In this document: one piece after another, positions 36,799-46,271 of the stretch
Numbering within the stretch: the first letter of the stretch is position 1
Layout: every line of letters starts with the position of its first letter
Assembly: GCA_964462445.1 (NCBI GenBank)
Contig: CAYWXG010000007.1
Span: forward strand, 1-64,000
Reading direction: 5' to 3'
Origin: JAGBWK01 sp964462445
GTDB taxonomy: Bacteria > Bacteroidota > Bacteroidia > Bacteroidales > Muribaculaceae
DNA length: 64,000 nt
Position numbers and translations under genes: made by a program
The notes under the pieces: model-generated
The model's database searches: none
What the model was told of the DNA's origin: nothing
Seen by the model: only the letters and a program-made list of their open reading frames with translations

Positions 36799-38391
36799 AT
36801 GAAAAAGTCAAGAATATTAATCGGATTGCTCGCCATAGCCGGGGTCATGACCTCATGCTCTGAGGAGTGGGACAATCACTATGAGCAGTCGGAACAGACG
36901 GCAAAGGAATCGGTGATGGAGTTAATCCAAGCCGAGGCCCAGCTATCGACATTCGCTCAGATGCTTGAAATCTCGGGATACGATGATTTATTGGCATCGT
37001 CGCAGACCTTTACAGTGTTTGCCCCGATCAATGAAGCTCTTACAGAAGTAGACCTTGAGGATGTCGCAGCAGTAAAACGTATAGTTTTAAACCATATTGC
37101 CCGTTTCAATAATTCAACCGCATTGGGAGAAACAGAAACAGTGAAGATGTATAATGGCAAGCGTTTCGGATTTGAAGGAAATACCTTTGGAACCGCAGCG
37201 GTGTTGGATGCCGATATCATAGCTCACAATGGTATATTACACATATTGGCAGACCAAATACCATATTCATACAATCTCCGCGAATACATTGATGTTCATG
37301 CTTCGACATCAAAGATTGCAGAATTTATCGCACTTTACGACACTCGCGAAATGGATTTGGAAGCATCACGTCCAATTGGAGTAGATGCAAATGGTGCAAC
37401 GGTGTATGACTCTGTGATGTATGATTATAATCCGGTGTTGCAACACCCGTGGTATGGTATTGGAGATATCGCAGATGAGGACTCCTTGTTCTCGATGATA
37501 ATCCCCGACAATGATGCGTGGGACAAAGCGTATGAGCGTATTCGTCCGTACTACAATGTATACGATAAAGATGCCGCTATCGCAGATTCAATCGCAGATG
37601 TACAAACCAAGTTGGCCATCGTCAATGATTTGGTTTATCGTCGAGTGATAGAAAATCCGGCAACGGAGGTAGATTTGTGGTCAACTCGAGGAAGTGAAGT
37701 TGTAGACCCGACAGAGCTTTTCGGAGGAACCGTGAAAGAGGGAGCATCAAATGGTGTGATGTATCTTGCATCGGAACTTAAATATGACAATGTAGCGACA
37801 TGGAACAAGTTGCTCGAAGTAGAAGGGGAGGAGCAAGAAGGCCGTCAGGCAGCAGCATCGAGTGTGATATACACTCGTTCGGTAGGTTCCGACAACATTC
37901 ATTATGATTCAATTAGCGAAGCTCGATATATAGAAGTAGTATCCACGGGTTCAACAGCAACACAACCGGGTGTTACACTAACAATTCCAAATGTGTTGTC
38001 GGCTGAATATGATATTTACGTATCATTTGTTCCAGCCACAGTCACCGATACACTCAGTATAGAAAAGACTCGTTTGGTGTTCTCTTTGACATATATGCAA
38101 GCCAATGGTCGCAATAAAACAGTGACTTATCGCGACCAGAAGGGCACGAAGTATGTTACGAATGACCGTGAGATGACGTGGATGAAGGTCAATGATGAGC
38201 CTGTAGCATTCCCGGTATCAAATTATTATGATATGCTATGGTTGATAGATCCGTTGCACACAACTAATGATAGGGTCAATACAACAAAATTGCTTATAAA
38301 GACAGATGTAGCCAACGCAGAGTTCAACCGCAATGAGATGGTGCGAAAATTCCGCATAGACCGAGTAGTGTTTGTGCCTATCAAAAAATAA
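36799..38391 (+). CDS. FAS1 lipoprotein with C-terminal beta-rich domain (B)
   Basis: 530-aa lipoprotein (lipobox VMTSC, Cys about 20). One clear FAS1 domain at about 35-155 (FAQMLEISGYDDLL, FTVFAPINEALTE, GILHILADQIPY) is followed by a second, diverged FAS1-like part (to about 315). The C-terminal domain (about 330-530) has a beta-sandwich look: YDIYVSFVPATV, RFRIDRVVFVPI-like end. It is likely surface-exposed and works with the SusC gene that starts 9 bp downstream. Confidence 0.82.
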   Translation: MKKSRILIGLLAIAGVMTSCSEEWDNHYEQSEQTAKESVMELIQAEAQLSTFAQMLEISGYDDLLASSQTFTVFAPINEALTEVDLEDVAAVKRIVLNHIARFNNSTALGETETVKMYNGKRFGFEGNTFGTAAVLDADIIAHNGILHILADQIPYSYNLREYIDVHASTSKIAEFIALYDTREMDLEASRPIGVDANGATVYDSVMYDYNPVLQHPWYGIGDIADEDSLFSMIIPDNDAWDKAYERIRPYYNVYDKDAAIADSIADVQTKLAIVNDLVYRRVIENPATEVDLWSTRGSEVVDPTELFGGTVKEGASNGVMYLASELKYDNVATWNKLLEVEGEEQEGRQAAASSVIYTRSVGSDNIHYDSISEARYIEVVSTGSTATQPGVTLTIPNVLSAEYDIYVSFVPATVTDTLSIEKTRLVFSLTYMQANGRNKTVTYRDQKGTKYVTNDREMTWMKVNDEPVAFPVSNYYDMLWLIDPLHTTNDRVNTTKLLIKTDVANAEFNRNEMVRKFRIDRVVFVPIKK

Positions 38392-38400
38392 ACGACCACT

Positions 38401-41400
38401 ATGAAACAATCATATAAAACATCCAAAAAGATGCTTCGACCGGTGATGTATGCATCGGTGGCAGCAATCCTCGGTATCGGCATGCCGACTACCATGCAGG
38501 CACAAGAAACATCAACACCGCCTCAAGAGGCAGTCTCAGCGAATACTTTAGGGGGTCAGGTGCTTGATTTGTCGACAGGAATGCCGTTGCCCGGCGCGCG
38601 TGTAACAGTAGTAAACTCGCAAGCGATGGCGATGACCGACGATAATGGTAAATTCAGCTTGGAACTACCCAAAGGAGCTACCACATTGATGGTCGCCGCC
38701 CCCGGTTTTGCAGAAATCTATGTGCCAATCAGAGGCGAGAAAGATTTGACAATCAAGTTGTCCTCACCAATGGAGAGTGATATCTATAAAAATGCGTTGA
38801 CCGCCGATACGCACAATGATCGTACAGAATTTGCAATCGGTCAGACTGTAGCCGACAATTCGGTTGCCGACCTACAAGGTGATTTGTATTCAATCTCGCG
38901 TTCGGGTATGCCCGGTGCCGGTCACGTAGTATTTGTAGAAGGTTTACACTCTATAAATTCATCGTCGCAGCCTCTCTATGTAGTGGATGGTGTGGTGTGG
39001 ACTACATCAGAGGATAATGCATCAATTCTTGATGGTCACTACAACAATCCCTTAGCGCTAATTTCACCTGATGATATTGCCAATATCTACGTAATGAAAA
39101 ATGGCACAGCTATCTATGGCTCGAAAGGTGGAAACGGAGTAGTAATTATAGAGACGAAACGAGCTAAAACCGAAGCGACTGAAATAGAGGCATATGCACG
39201 TGTAGGATGGCGCTCTATAACAAAGCAAATCCCAATGATGGATGCCAACCAGTATCGTATTTATGCATCCGATATTATTAAGGATAAATATGATGACCAG
39301 CTGACCATCGACCGCTTGGGCTTCTTGAATGATGACCCGACATCATCACAATATTATGACACGCACAATAATACCAATTGGATGGACCTTGTGTCGCGTG
39401 ACGGAGTGATGATGAACTACGGAGTAAGTGTGAAAGGTGGCGACGACCGTGCTCTTTATATGTTCTCATTAGGCTATACCAAAAATGAGGGTTCAATAAA
39501 GGAGACATCGTTTGACCGCATCAACGTACGCTTTAACTCCGACATTAATTTGTGGCGTGGCTCGACGTTGCGTTTCGATATAGCATATGCTCAAGATAAT
39601 TTCGAGTTGCACGATGATGGGTTGAATGCATATTCGTCGCCCTATTATATTTCGATGATTAAGTCACCGCTCTATCACCCCAATATCTTAGCGCTTGACG
39701 GTTCGTTGACATCAAAATATGCCGATAAGGATGAGTTAGATGTAACCAACCCAATGAATATACTTGATTTGGGAATCGGAGAGAGTCGCAACTATCGCTT
39801 CAATCTCAATGCAGCACCACGCTATAAATTTAACGATGCATTGACTGCAGAAGCTCTTATCGCGTATACTTTTGATAAAGAGAAGGAAAATTCATTTGTA
39901 CCCGACTATGGTGTAGATGAGCGAGATTTCTATAATCAAAATGGAGAAATCTATGCCGAGAGTCGCAACGTGGTTAAGAATTTGATGAATCGTCACACAA
40001 CATTTATCGGTGATATTCATTTATTCTACAATCCATTGCGAGGTATAGAACATAACTTGTCGCTTACCGGAGGATTCCGTTATCAAAATGATACATATAT
40101 CACATCTTGCGGAGAAGGTCACAATACCCCGTCGGATTTTATTAATGACCTTGGGAATACTTCATCATCGCTACATTTTGTGTCGGGTCGCGACCTTGAA
40201 TGGCGAAATCTTGCATGGTATGTTTCGGGAGAATATGCGTTCAAGCAGCGTTATATATTGAATTTTGATGCTGTGATGGAAAGCAACTCACGTTTTGGCA
40301 AGCAAGCCGAAGGTGCAGTAAATATTGCCGGAGTGCCTTGGGCATTCTTCCCTTCAGTATCAGCCGCTTGGTTGATGTCGTCGGAAAAATGGATGCGCGA
40401 TGTTAATTTCATCAATATGTTGAAATTGCGCACAAGCTACGATATAGCAGGAAATGATAAGATTCCATTTTATGCTGATAGGACCTATTTTGCATCCAAG
40501 GAATTGGGTAATGGAGGATTTGGTTACGTTATATCCAACATTGGAAACGATCGCTTGAAATGGGAAACAACCGGCACATGGCGAATCGGCTTTGATGCCA
40601 GCTTGTTTAACAACCGATGGACAATGTCGTTTGACTACTATACATCTAAGACCGGCGATATGTTGATTCAGAAGCAAGCTCAAGATGTAGTAGGCTTGAA
40701 ATACTATTGGAGCAATAGTGGCGATATGACCAATAAAGGTATTAATTTCTCAACTACAGTGCGAGCATTGAATTTCCGCGATTGGAAACTTGATATCGGT
40801 GCTAATGTGGGTCACTACAAGAATAAAGTAACATCACTTCCAGAGGGACAGATTTTAACCGATATCTGCGGTGGTCAGGTGTTGACCGCAGTAGGCAATC
40901 CGGTAGGAGTGTTCTACGGCTATGAGTCGGATGGTGTGTTCTCGACAGTAGCAGAATCACAAGCAGCAAATCTCGCAATTCGCAATGACGACGGTTCATT
41001 AACCCCGTTTACAGCCGGCGACATGCGCTTCAAGGATAATGTGAAAGATGGAGTAATTGATGAAAAGGACCGCAAGATAATCGGCGATCCGAATCCCGAT
41101 TTGTTTGGTAACTTCAATTTCCGCTTGACATGGAAGAATCTTACACTCGGAACGGTGTTCACATATTCCCTTGGCAACGATGCCTACAACGCACTCCGAG
41201 CCAATCTTGAATCAGGAAGCGATATTTTCAACCAGACCACTGCGATGCTCAATCGTTGGGTAGCAGAAGGACAGGTGACCGACGTGCCTCGCTCCGTTTA
41301 CGAAGACCCGATGGGGAATGCACGCTTCTCAAATCGCTGGATTGAAGATGCAAGCTATTTGAAATGGAAATCATTGTCGATAGATTATAAAATTCCAATC

Positions 41401-41583
41401 ACATCACCCTACATTCAAGGTGTAACCCTTTCGTTTGCAGTGAACAATCTATGTACTTGGACCAAATATCTCGGACCGGATCCGGAGTTTGCGTTTGGCA
41501 CATCACCATTGTATCTCGGAATTGATGCCGGCATGGTGCCACAAGCACGTGAATTTAACTTTGGCGTGAAGGTTAACTTATAA
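38401..41583 (+). CDS. SusC/RagA-family TonB-linked outer membrane transporter (pair 2)
   Basis: 1060-aa barrel with a long signal peptide ending near TTMQAQE. The regulatory-like domain (about 48-125) opens GGQVLDLSTGMPLPGARV. The plug (about 135-260) includes MPGAGHVVFVEGLHSIN, LYVVDGVVW and YVMKNGTAIYGSKGGNGVVI. The barrel ends REFNFGVKVNL. It is clearly diverged from the SusC of pair 1, so the locus handles two ligands or two sizes of the same ligand. The cognate SusD lies 49 bp downstream. Confidence 0.94.
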   Translation: MKQSYKTSKKMLRPVMYASVAAILGIGMPTTMQAQETSTPPQEAVSANTLGGQVLDLSTGMPLPGARVTVVNSQAMAMTDDNGKFSLELPKGATTLMVAAPGFAEIYVPIRGEKDLTIKLSSPMESDIYKNALTADTHNDRTEFAIGQTVADNSVADLQGDLYSISRSGMPGAGHVVFVEGLHSINSSSQPLYVVDGVVWTTSEDNASILDGHYNNPLALISPDDIANIYVMKNGTAIYGSKGGNGVVIIETKRAKTEATEIEAYARVGWRSITKQIPMMDANQYRIYASDIIKDKYDDQLTIDRLGFLNDDPTSSQYYDTHNNTNWMDLVSRDGVMMNYGVSVKGGDDRALYMFSLGYTKNEGSIKETSFDRINVRFNSDINLWRGSTLRFDIAYAQDNFELHDDGLNAYSSPYYISMIKSPLYHPNILALDGSLTSKYADKDELDVTNPMNILDLGIGESRNYRFNLNAAPRYKFNDALTAEALIAYTFDKEKENSFVPDYGVDERDFYNQNGEIYAESRNVVKNLMNRHTTFIGDIHLFYNPLRGIEHNLSLTGGFRYQNDTYITSCGEGHNTPSDFINDLGNTSSSLHFVSGRDLEWRNLAWYVSGEYAFKQRYILNFDAVMESNSRFGKQAEGAVNIAGVPWAFFPSVSAAWLMSSEKWMRDVNFINMLKLRTSYDIAGNDKIPFYADRTYFASKELGNGGFGYVISNIGNDRLKWETTGTWRIGFDASLFNNRWTMSFDYYTSKTGDMLIQKQAQDVVGLKYYWSNSGDMTNKGINFSTTVRALNFRDWKLDIGANVGHYKNKVTSLPEGQILTDICGGQVLTAVGNPVGVFYGYESDGVFSTVAESQAANLAIRNDDGSLTPFTAGDMRFKDNVKDGVIDEKDRKIIGDPNPDLFGNFNFRLTWKNLTLGTVFTYSLGNDAYNALRANLESGSDIFNQTTAMLNRWVAEGQVTDVPRSVYEDPMGNARFSNRWIEDASYLKWKSLSIDYKIPITSPYIQGVTLSFAVNNLCTWTKYLGPDPEFAFGTSPLYLGIDAGMVPQAREFNFGVKVNL

Positions 41584-41632
41584 GAAAGGGAGTCACACAT
41601 ATCAGAAAATAAACATAGAAGAAAAGAACCAC

Positions 41633-43324
41633 ATGAAAACAGTAAAATATATAGTAATGATGGCAGTAGCGGGGATGATGTCCGTTGCAGTCAGCTCATG
41701 TGAAGATATGCTTGATACAAAGTCGGACGATTATATCTTGGAAGAAGATATGCACTTGGATTCGGCTAAGGACTCGCTTTATTCCGTGATGGGAATTTTG
41801 GCGCAGCAGCAATTATTGGCTGAGCGATATGTTCTCTTTGGAGAGCTCCGAGGCGACCTTGTAGAGGTGCCATCGACAGCCAACTATTCGTTGCAAGAGA
41901 TCTCACAATTCAATGTTACGGCAGAGAATGCATATTTGTCGCGAGCAGATTATTATAACGTGATAAATAACTGTAACTATGCCATCGCGCGTATGGATAC
42001 AACGATAGAGTTGCACAACAATAAGGTGATGATGTCGGACTATGTAGGTATCCGTTCGATTCGAGCATGGACGCAGATGCAGGTAGCGCTCAATTTTGGA
42101 GAGTTGACATGGTTCACAGAACCAATCACCACGGTAGATGGCGCAAATACCAATTATCCTGTATTACCCTTTGACGCAGCCCTCGACAAAATTCTTGCCG
42201 ATATAGAGCCATATATAGGCATGGATGTTCCCAATTTCGGCAACATCGGAGATTATAACTCAACAGAGGCATTTGTGCGTCCGACGTTGATAGCCGCCGA
42301 TATTCATCTCTACAAGAATAATTATGAAGTAGCTGCACAGCTATATTATAATTATATAGATTATTACAACAAGTATATCACCACGGAGTATGCCACTCGA
42401 TGGAGCAATAATACACGTACGGGAGTTTGGGGAAATAATGCTACAGCGTATAAGAGTGAAGTAATTTCTCGCATCCCATTCTCAAATGATGCCGATGCTT
42501 ATCGCGACGACCTCATAAACAAGACATATTCGTTGGTGCCTCAGATGTTGCCGGCAAAGCATTTCATAAAAAATATGGAAGAGGCATTGCATTACTATGC
42601 AGATGGCGAAAACTCAATATTGGTAACCGGAACGTTTGAAGGAGACCTTCGCGGTATGGCAACGTTTGCCGACAGTAAAGGAGACTTCGCAGGAGCTTAT
42701 GGTTATACACATGCACACGACGACCAGCAGGATATTTTGATTACAAAATATTTTAATAATGGCGAAACAGCATGGGTGACCAATCCGGACAATGAAATGT
42801 TTGACTCTCAGTCGCCCCGTCATTTACATTCAATCCCGACGTATCGCACCCCGTCGCTCTATCTACGCTATGCAGAGGCAATCAACCGCGCCGGCAAACC
42901 ATCGGTAGCGTTTGCAGTTATGACAACGGGCTTGAAGCGTGAAGTAATGGCTGATTCAACTCGCGTAATGCAGTGGGAATTACAAGGAGAGCCGTATGTC
43001 AATTTCGACAATAGTAAGTATGATGCAAACTACGGCACAGCGATGCGAGGTCGCGGTTATGGAATTCGCTTGACAAAGAGTGGATATTTAATTCCTGAAT
43101 TTGACAATTTGAATGACTCAATCGAGTGGGTAGAAAATGAAATTCTTCAAGAAATGGCAGCTGAAACTTGCTTTGAAGGAAATCGCTTCTTCGACTTGAT
43201 GCGAGTGTCGCACCACCGTGTTGACCACCCGGCGTTGATGGTAGAGAAAATATCAAGCCGCTTTGAAAATCCGACGGCAGCCGCCGCAGTTCTCTCTAAT
43301 CCGGAGAATTGGTGGATTAAATAA
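41633..43324 (+). CDS. SusD/RagB-family nutrient-binding outer membrane lipoprotein (pair 2)
   Basis: 563-aa lipoprotein (lipobox AVSSC, Cys about 23, then EDMLDTKSDD, the usual SusD start). SusD features include YNVINNCNYAIARMD near 105, IRSIRAWTQMQVALNFGEL near 140, SLYLRYAEAINRAGKP near 410 and AAETCFEGNRFFDLMRVSHH near 510. It is paired with the SusC immediately upstream and is the last gene of the FAS1/SusC/SusD operon, which ends at the hairpin at 43356. Confidence 0.93.
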   Translation: MKTVKYIVMMAVAGMMSVAVSSCEDMLDTKSDDYILEEDMHLDSAKDSLYSVMGILAQQQLLAERYVLFGELRGDLVEVPSTANYSLQEISQFNVTAENAYLSRADYYNVINNCNYAIARMDTTIELHNNKVMMSDYVGIRSIRAWTQMQVALNFGELTWFTEPITTVDGANTNYPVLPFDAALDKILADIEPYIGMDVPNFGNIGDYNSTEAFVRPTLIAADIHLYKNNYEVAAQLYYNYIDYYNKYITTEYATRWSNNTRTGVWGNNATAYKSEVISRIPFSNDADAYRDDLINKTYSLVPQMLPAKHFIKNMEEALHYYADGENSILVTGTFEGDLRGMATFADSKGDFAGAYGYTHAHDDQQDILITKYFNNGETAWVTNPDNEMFDSQSPRHLHSIPTYRTPSLYLRYAEAINRAGKPSVAFAVMTTGLKREVMADSTRVMQWELQGEPYVNFDNSKYDANYGTAMRGRGYGIRLTKSGYLIPEFDNLNDSIEWVENEILQEMAAETCFEGNRFFDLMRVSHHRVDHPALMVEKISSRFENPTAAAAVLSNPENWWIK

Positions 43325-43355
43325 GATTGTTGATAAACAATAGCTATTTTATAAC

Positions 43356-43398
43356 GAAAGTCCTCCTGCGAGCAATTGCGGGAGGACTTTCTCTTTGT
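43356..43398 (+). terminator. terminator of FAS1/SusC/SusD operon
   Basis: A 14-bp stem GAAAGTCCTCCTGC / GCGGGAGGACTTTC (43356-43369 and 43378-43391, one U-G pair) with an 8-nt loop, followed by TCTTTG. Confidence 0.85.
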
Positions 43399-43571
43399 TT
43401 TTAATATCAGATAAATCCCTGATTGTTAATGGAAAGATGCTGATTATGAGATTTGTTAATGTTGCGAAGAGTATAATGATTTACATCTTTTTTTTACCGT
43501 TTAAGTGGTTTTTGGAGTTATTGTAGCGAAAAATGACGCAAATGTATATTGCTTTAGTGTTACAGGTGTGA

Positions 43572-43579
43572 TAAATTTG
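43572..43579 (+). promoter_or_regulatory. putative -7 box of FG-GAP protein gene
   Basis: TAAATTTG (TAnnTTTG) lies 50 nt before the ATG. Upstream at 43534-43543, TGACGCAAAT repeats ten bases of the half-site of the inverted repeat at 27129, hinting at shared regulation. The remaining part of 43325-43629 is AT-rich without a gene. Confidence 0.45.
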
Positions 43580-43629
43580 TATTTAAACAAACTAACATAA
43601 AATAAACACTAACCCTAACAAACAACATT

Positions 43630-45855
43630 ATGAAAAAAATTTACGCATCGCTCATGGCAACATGTGTTGCAATGAGTGGCTTACAAGCACAAGCCGAAGC
43701 ACCCAATTGGGACCATCCCGGAAGTTGGCAATTGTTTGAACAAGCGAATCAATTCCTACCGGTATCGAATACTCGACCTATAGTTGCAGATTTTACAAAT
43801 GATAACCGCTTTGATGTTTATTATGGCGGTGGTGATGATTGGGTTGATATGTTTAATGTGCCAGGTTGTTGGCCATGGCCGTTCCTTTCATTGATGTATG
43901 TACAAACAGAAGAGGGAAACTTCAACTGTTTCAGTACATTCCCTGAATACAAAGAAACAAGACCGGAAGAGAGAGTGACCGATGTGCCGGCTGTAGATGA
44001 ACAAGGGAATCCAATTTATGATGAAGAAGGAAATCCCGTATACGTGACCGAGATAGTAGATGTTGATTACTATCAACAACGCGATCCGGAAAGTGGCATT
44101 ATCCCGGGTATGCGTCAAAACTATGCTATTTTTGACTATAACAACGACGGATTGCTCGATATGTATATGGTGATGGTTGTTAACAGTAATGACTATGGGA
44201 AAGAGTATCGCGGACAATTACCATTTATCCAGCAAGGAGAAAATAACTGCTATTTCGGTGCGTTCCTATATAGGAATAATGGTAATGGCACATTTACAAT
44301 GATTGATAATCACGGATTGCCTATTTTCCGCCCGGATTCAAATGCCGATTTTGGTCAGCGTTTGTACAATCACACATTTGCAGTAGGCGATTACGACCGT
44401 GATGGATATGTGGATATAGCAATCTGCGGTAAGGGAGTAAATAAAGTATCAGGTGAAGCATATCGAGTTTCAAAACTATTCCACAATATGGAAGGTACGG
44501 GTCAATTTGAAGAGGTATTTATTGCCGAAACAAAGGGAGGCGCATATGGAGAATCAGTGAATGGTGATTCTGAATTTGAAATCCCCGGAGGATTCCTTCC
44601 CATCAGTGGAAACGTAAGATTTGCCGACTTGAATAATGACGGCTGGCTCGACCTTCTATGGGTAGGTTATGGTAAAGTGTGCTATGACCCGAAATGGCAA
44701 GCACTCGGAGTCAACAACTTGAGCCGAATCTACTTGAATCAAGAAGATGGGAATGGCGGACGTAAGTTTGTCGATGTAACAGAAGCCGATCAGTTTATCT
44801 GCTCACGTTCAGGTGCATTTGATGTGTATCCAAATACAGAGAGCGGTTATTTGGATATTATTGCGGGTGGTTACGTAGATAACTTGGGTTGGATTATGCG
44901 TGGCTATACCAATATGGCAGCTGATAGCGAACAGGTGTATGGCGAAGGTTATGATTTGAATCTCGGTAGTGGCTTCGACCCGACAGGGAAAGAGGACTAT
45001 CGACCGTTGCTTCGCGACTTTAATGCCGATGGATATGTCGATATTTATTTGGATCGTTGCGATAACAATAACATCTATTATGGGAATCTCGGTGGCACAT
45101 ATGAGAAAGAATGTGATTATTTAAATATCCGTGACTTCTCGGAAACATCAGGCGCATGCCCGGCGGATTTCAATGGAGATGGTAACACTGACCTTTTCAT
45201 AACCGGATGGGCATGGCAAGAAGGTAGAGAATACCAGTATATCAGAAATACCGATAGTGGTGGCGGTCATGGTGCATCTGCAGTGATGTATGAAAATCAA
45301 TGGGAAGAAAAACCTGAAGATATCGCAGCACCGACCAATGTTCACGCAGTGATAGAAGATGGCCTATTGACAGTGACTTGGGACGATAATGGAGACTATA
45401 CATGTGCCTATAACGTGTATATTGAAACTCCCGACCGTGGTGTAGTAAGTGTAGTAGCTGCCGACCCCGTAACAGGTTTCGTACGTAATACAACCGATCG
45501 CCACGTAGCAATTCGTCCGGAAGTAGGATCATATTCAATTCCTGCAACAGCAGAAAAAGGTTATAAGGTAGGTGTTCAAGCAATCAGCCTTATCAATGAA
45601 AAATATACGGCATTTGTGTGGTCGGAAGAGGATTTAAGTTCTGTAGGTTCAATTTTGGCAGAATCAACCGAAGTTGAGGTATCAGTAGAAGGCGATGTTG
45701 TAGTCGTAAATGCCGATGCAACAGCAGAAGTTAAAATCGTAGATATGTTGGGTCGCACAGTTGCAACCGGCATGACCAACACAGCAATCAATGTAGCTAA
45801 CAATGGCGTTATGCTAGCAGTTGTAAATGGTAAAGTTGTTAAGTTCGTTAAGTAA
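43630..45855 (+). CDS. FG-GAP/VCBS-repeat surface protein with Fn3-like region and sorting-type tail
   Basis: 741-aa exported protein (signal peptide to about 23, LQAQAEA). At least six calcium-binding-type FG-GAP/VCBS motifs are visible, suggesting a beta-propeller: ADFTNDNRFDVYYGG, DYNNDGLLDMY, GDYDRDGYVDIAICG, ADLNNDGWLDLLWVG, RDFNADGYVDIYLD and ADFNGDGNTDLFITG. A fibronectin-III-like stretch follows (about 565-660, APTNVHAVIEDGLLTVTWDD). The last 70 residues (EVKIVDMLGRTVATG) resemble type IX secretion sorting domains. Likely a surface adhesin or glycan-binding protein serving the adjacent SusCD locus; no catalytic motif seen. Confidence 0.85.
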   Translation: MKKIYASLMATCVAMSGLQAQAEAPNWDHPGSWQLFEQANQFLPVSNTRPIVADFTNDNRFDVYYGGGDDWVDMFNVPGCWPWPFLSLMYVQTEEGNFNCFSTFPEYKETRPEERVTDVPAVDEQGNPIYDEEGNPVYVTEIVDVDYYQQRDPESGIIPGMRQNYAIFDYNNDGLLDMYMVMVVNSNDYGKEYRGQLPFIQQGENNCYFGAFLYRNNGNGTFTMIDNHGLPIFRPDSNADFGQRLYNHTFAVGDYDRDGYVDIAICGKGVNKVSGEAYRVSKLFHNMEGTGQFEEVFIAETKGGAYGESVNGDSEFEIPGGFLPISGNVRFADLNNDGWLDLLWVGYGKVCYDPKWQALGVNNLSRIYLNQEDGNGGRKFVDVTEADQFICSRSGAFDVYPNTESGYLDIIAGGYVDNLGWIMRGYTNMAADSEQVYGEGYDLNLGSGFDPTGKEDYRPLLRDFNADGYVDIYLDRCDNNNIYYGNLGGTYEKECDYLNIRDFSETSGACPADFNGDGNTDLFITGWAWQEGREYQYIRNTDSGGGHGASAVMYENQWEEKPEDIAAPTNVHAVIEDGLLTVTWDDNGDYTCAYNVYIETPDRGVVSVVAADPVTGFVRNTTDRHVAIRPEVGSYSIPATAEKGYKVGVQAISLINEKYTAFVWSEEDLSSVGSILAESTEVEVSVEGDVVVVNADATAEVKIVDMLGRTVATGMTNTAINVANNGVMLAVVNGKVVKFVK

Positions 45856-45875
45856 TGTTTTAGTATATTGTGGAG

Positions 45876-45913
45876 GAGGTCGCAATTACATAGGGGTTGC
45901 GACCTCTTTTATT
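45876..45913 (+). terminator. terminator after FG-GAP gene
   Basis: A perfect 10-bp stem GAGGTCGCAA / TTGCGACCTC (45876-45885 and 45897-45906) with an 11-nt loop, followed by TTTTATT. Confidence 0.88.
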
Positions 45914-45982
45914 TCTCCAGAAGATGGGGTGTAATGAAAAGCAATCAATAAGATAGGGATAAAATCTATGCACTATTTTTGC

Positions 45983-46132
45983 TCAACAAATAGGAGCTGG
46001 TAGAGGAATAGAGTTGCATAAATGGGGCAAAAAGTGTAATATTGAGCCAATAAGGGGGATATTGCAGTCTAATTTGTTGAATAAAATAGGAGGTTTGTTG
46101 AAAATCGGGGGGCGAGTATGAATTTGGCTCAA
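45983..46132 (+). promoter_or_regulatory. repeated motifs upstream of TonB-dependent barrel gene
   Basis: TTTGTTGA occurs three times: 45983-45990 (reverse), 46073-46080 and 46094-46101. The last two are 21 bp apart (two helical turns). TTGAGCCAA (46042-46050) and TTGGCTCAA (46124-46132) form a perfect 9-bp inverted repeat. This looks like regulator-binding architecture. No gene lies in the 416-bp gap. Confidence 0.45.
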
Positions 46133-46151
46133 AATTTTGTAAAGTTTTGAT

Positions 46152-46159
46152 TAATTTTG
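46152..46159 (+). promoter_or_regulatory. putative -7 box of TonB-dependent barrel gene
   Basis: TAATTTTG (TAnnTTTG), 112 nt before the ATG. The nearest TTTG boxes are at spacings of 12 and 25, neither ideal. Confidence 0.4.
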
Positions 46160-46271
46160 TAGTCGAAAAGAAGAGGAGTTTTAATATAAAGAATTTTTGG
46201 ATTTGAATTCCCATAAACATCGTGAAGGAAAGAAAACTAAACTAAACACAAACAGAAAACATTATAGATAG

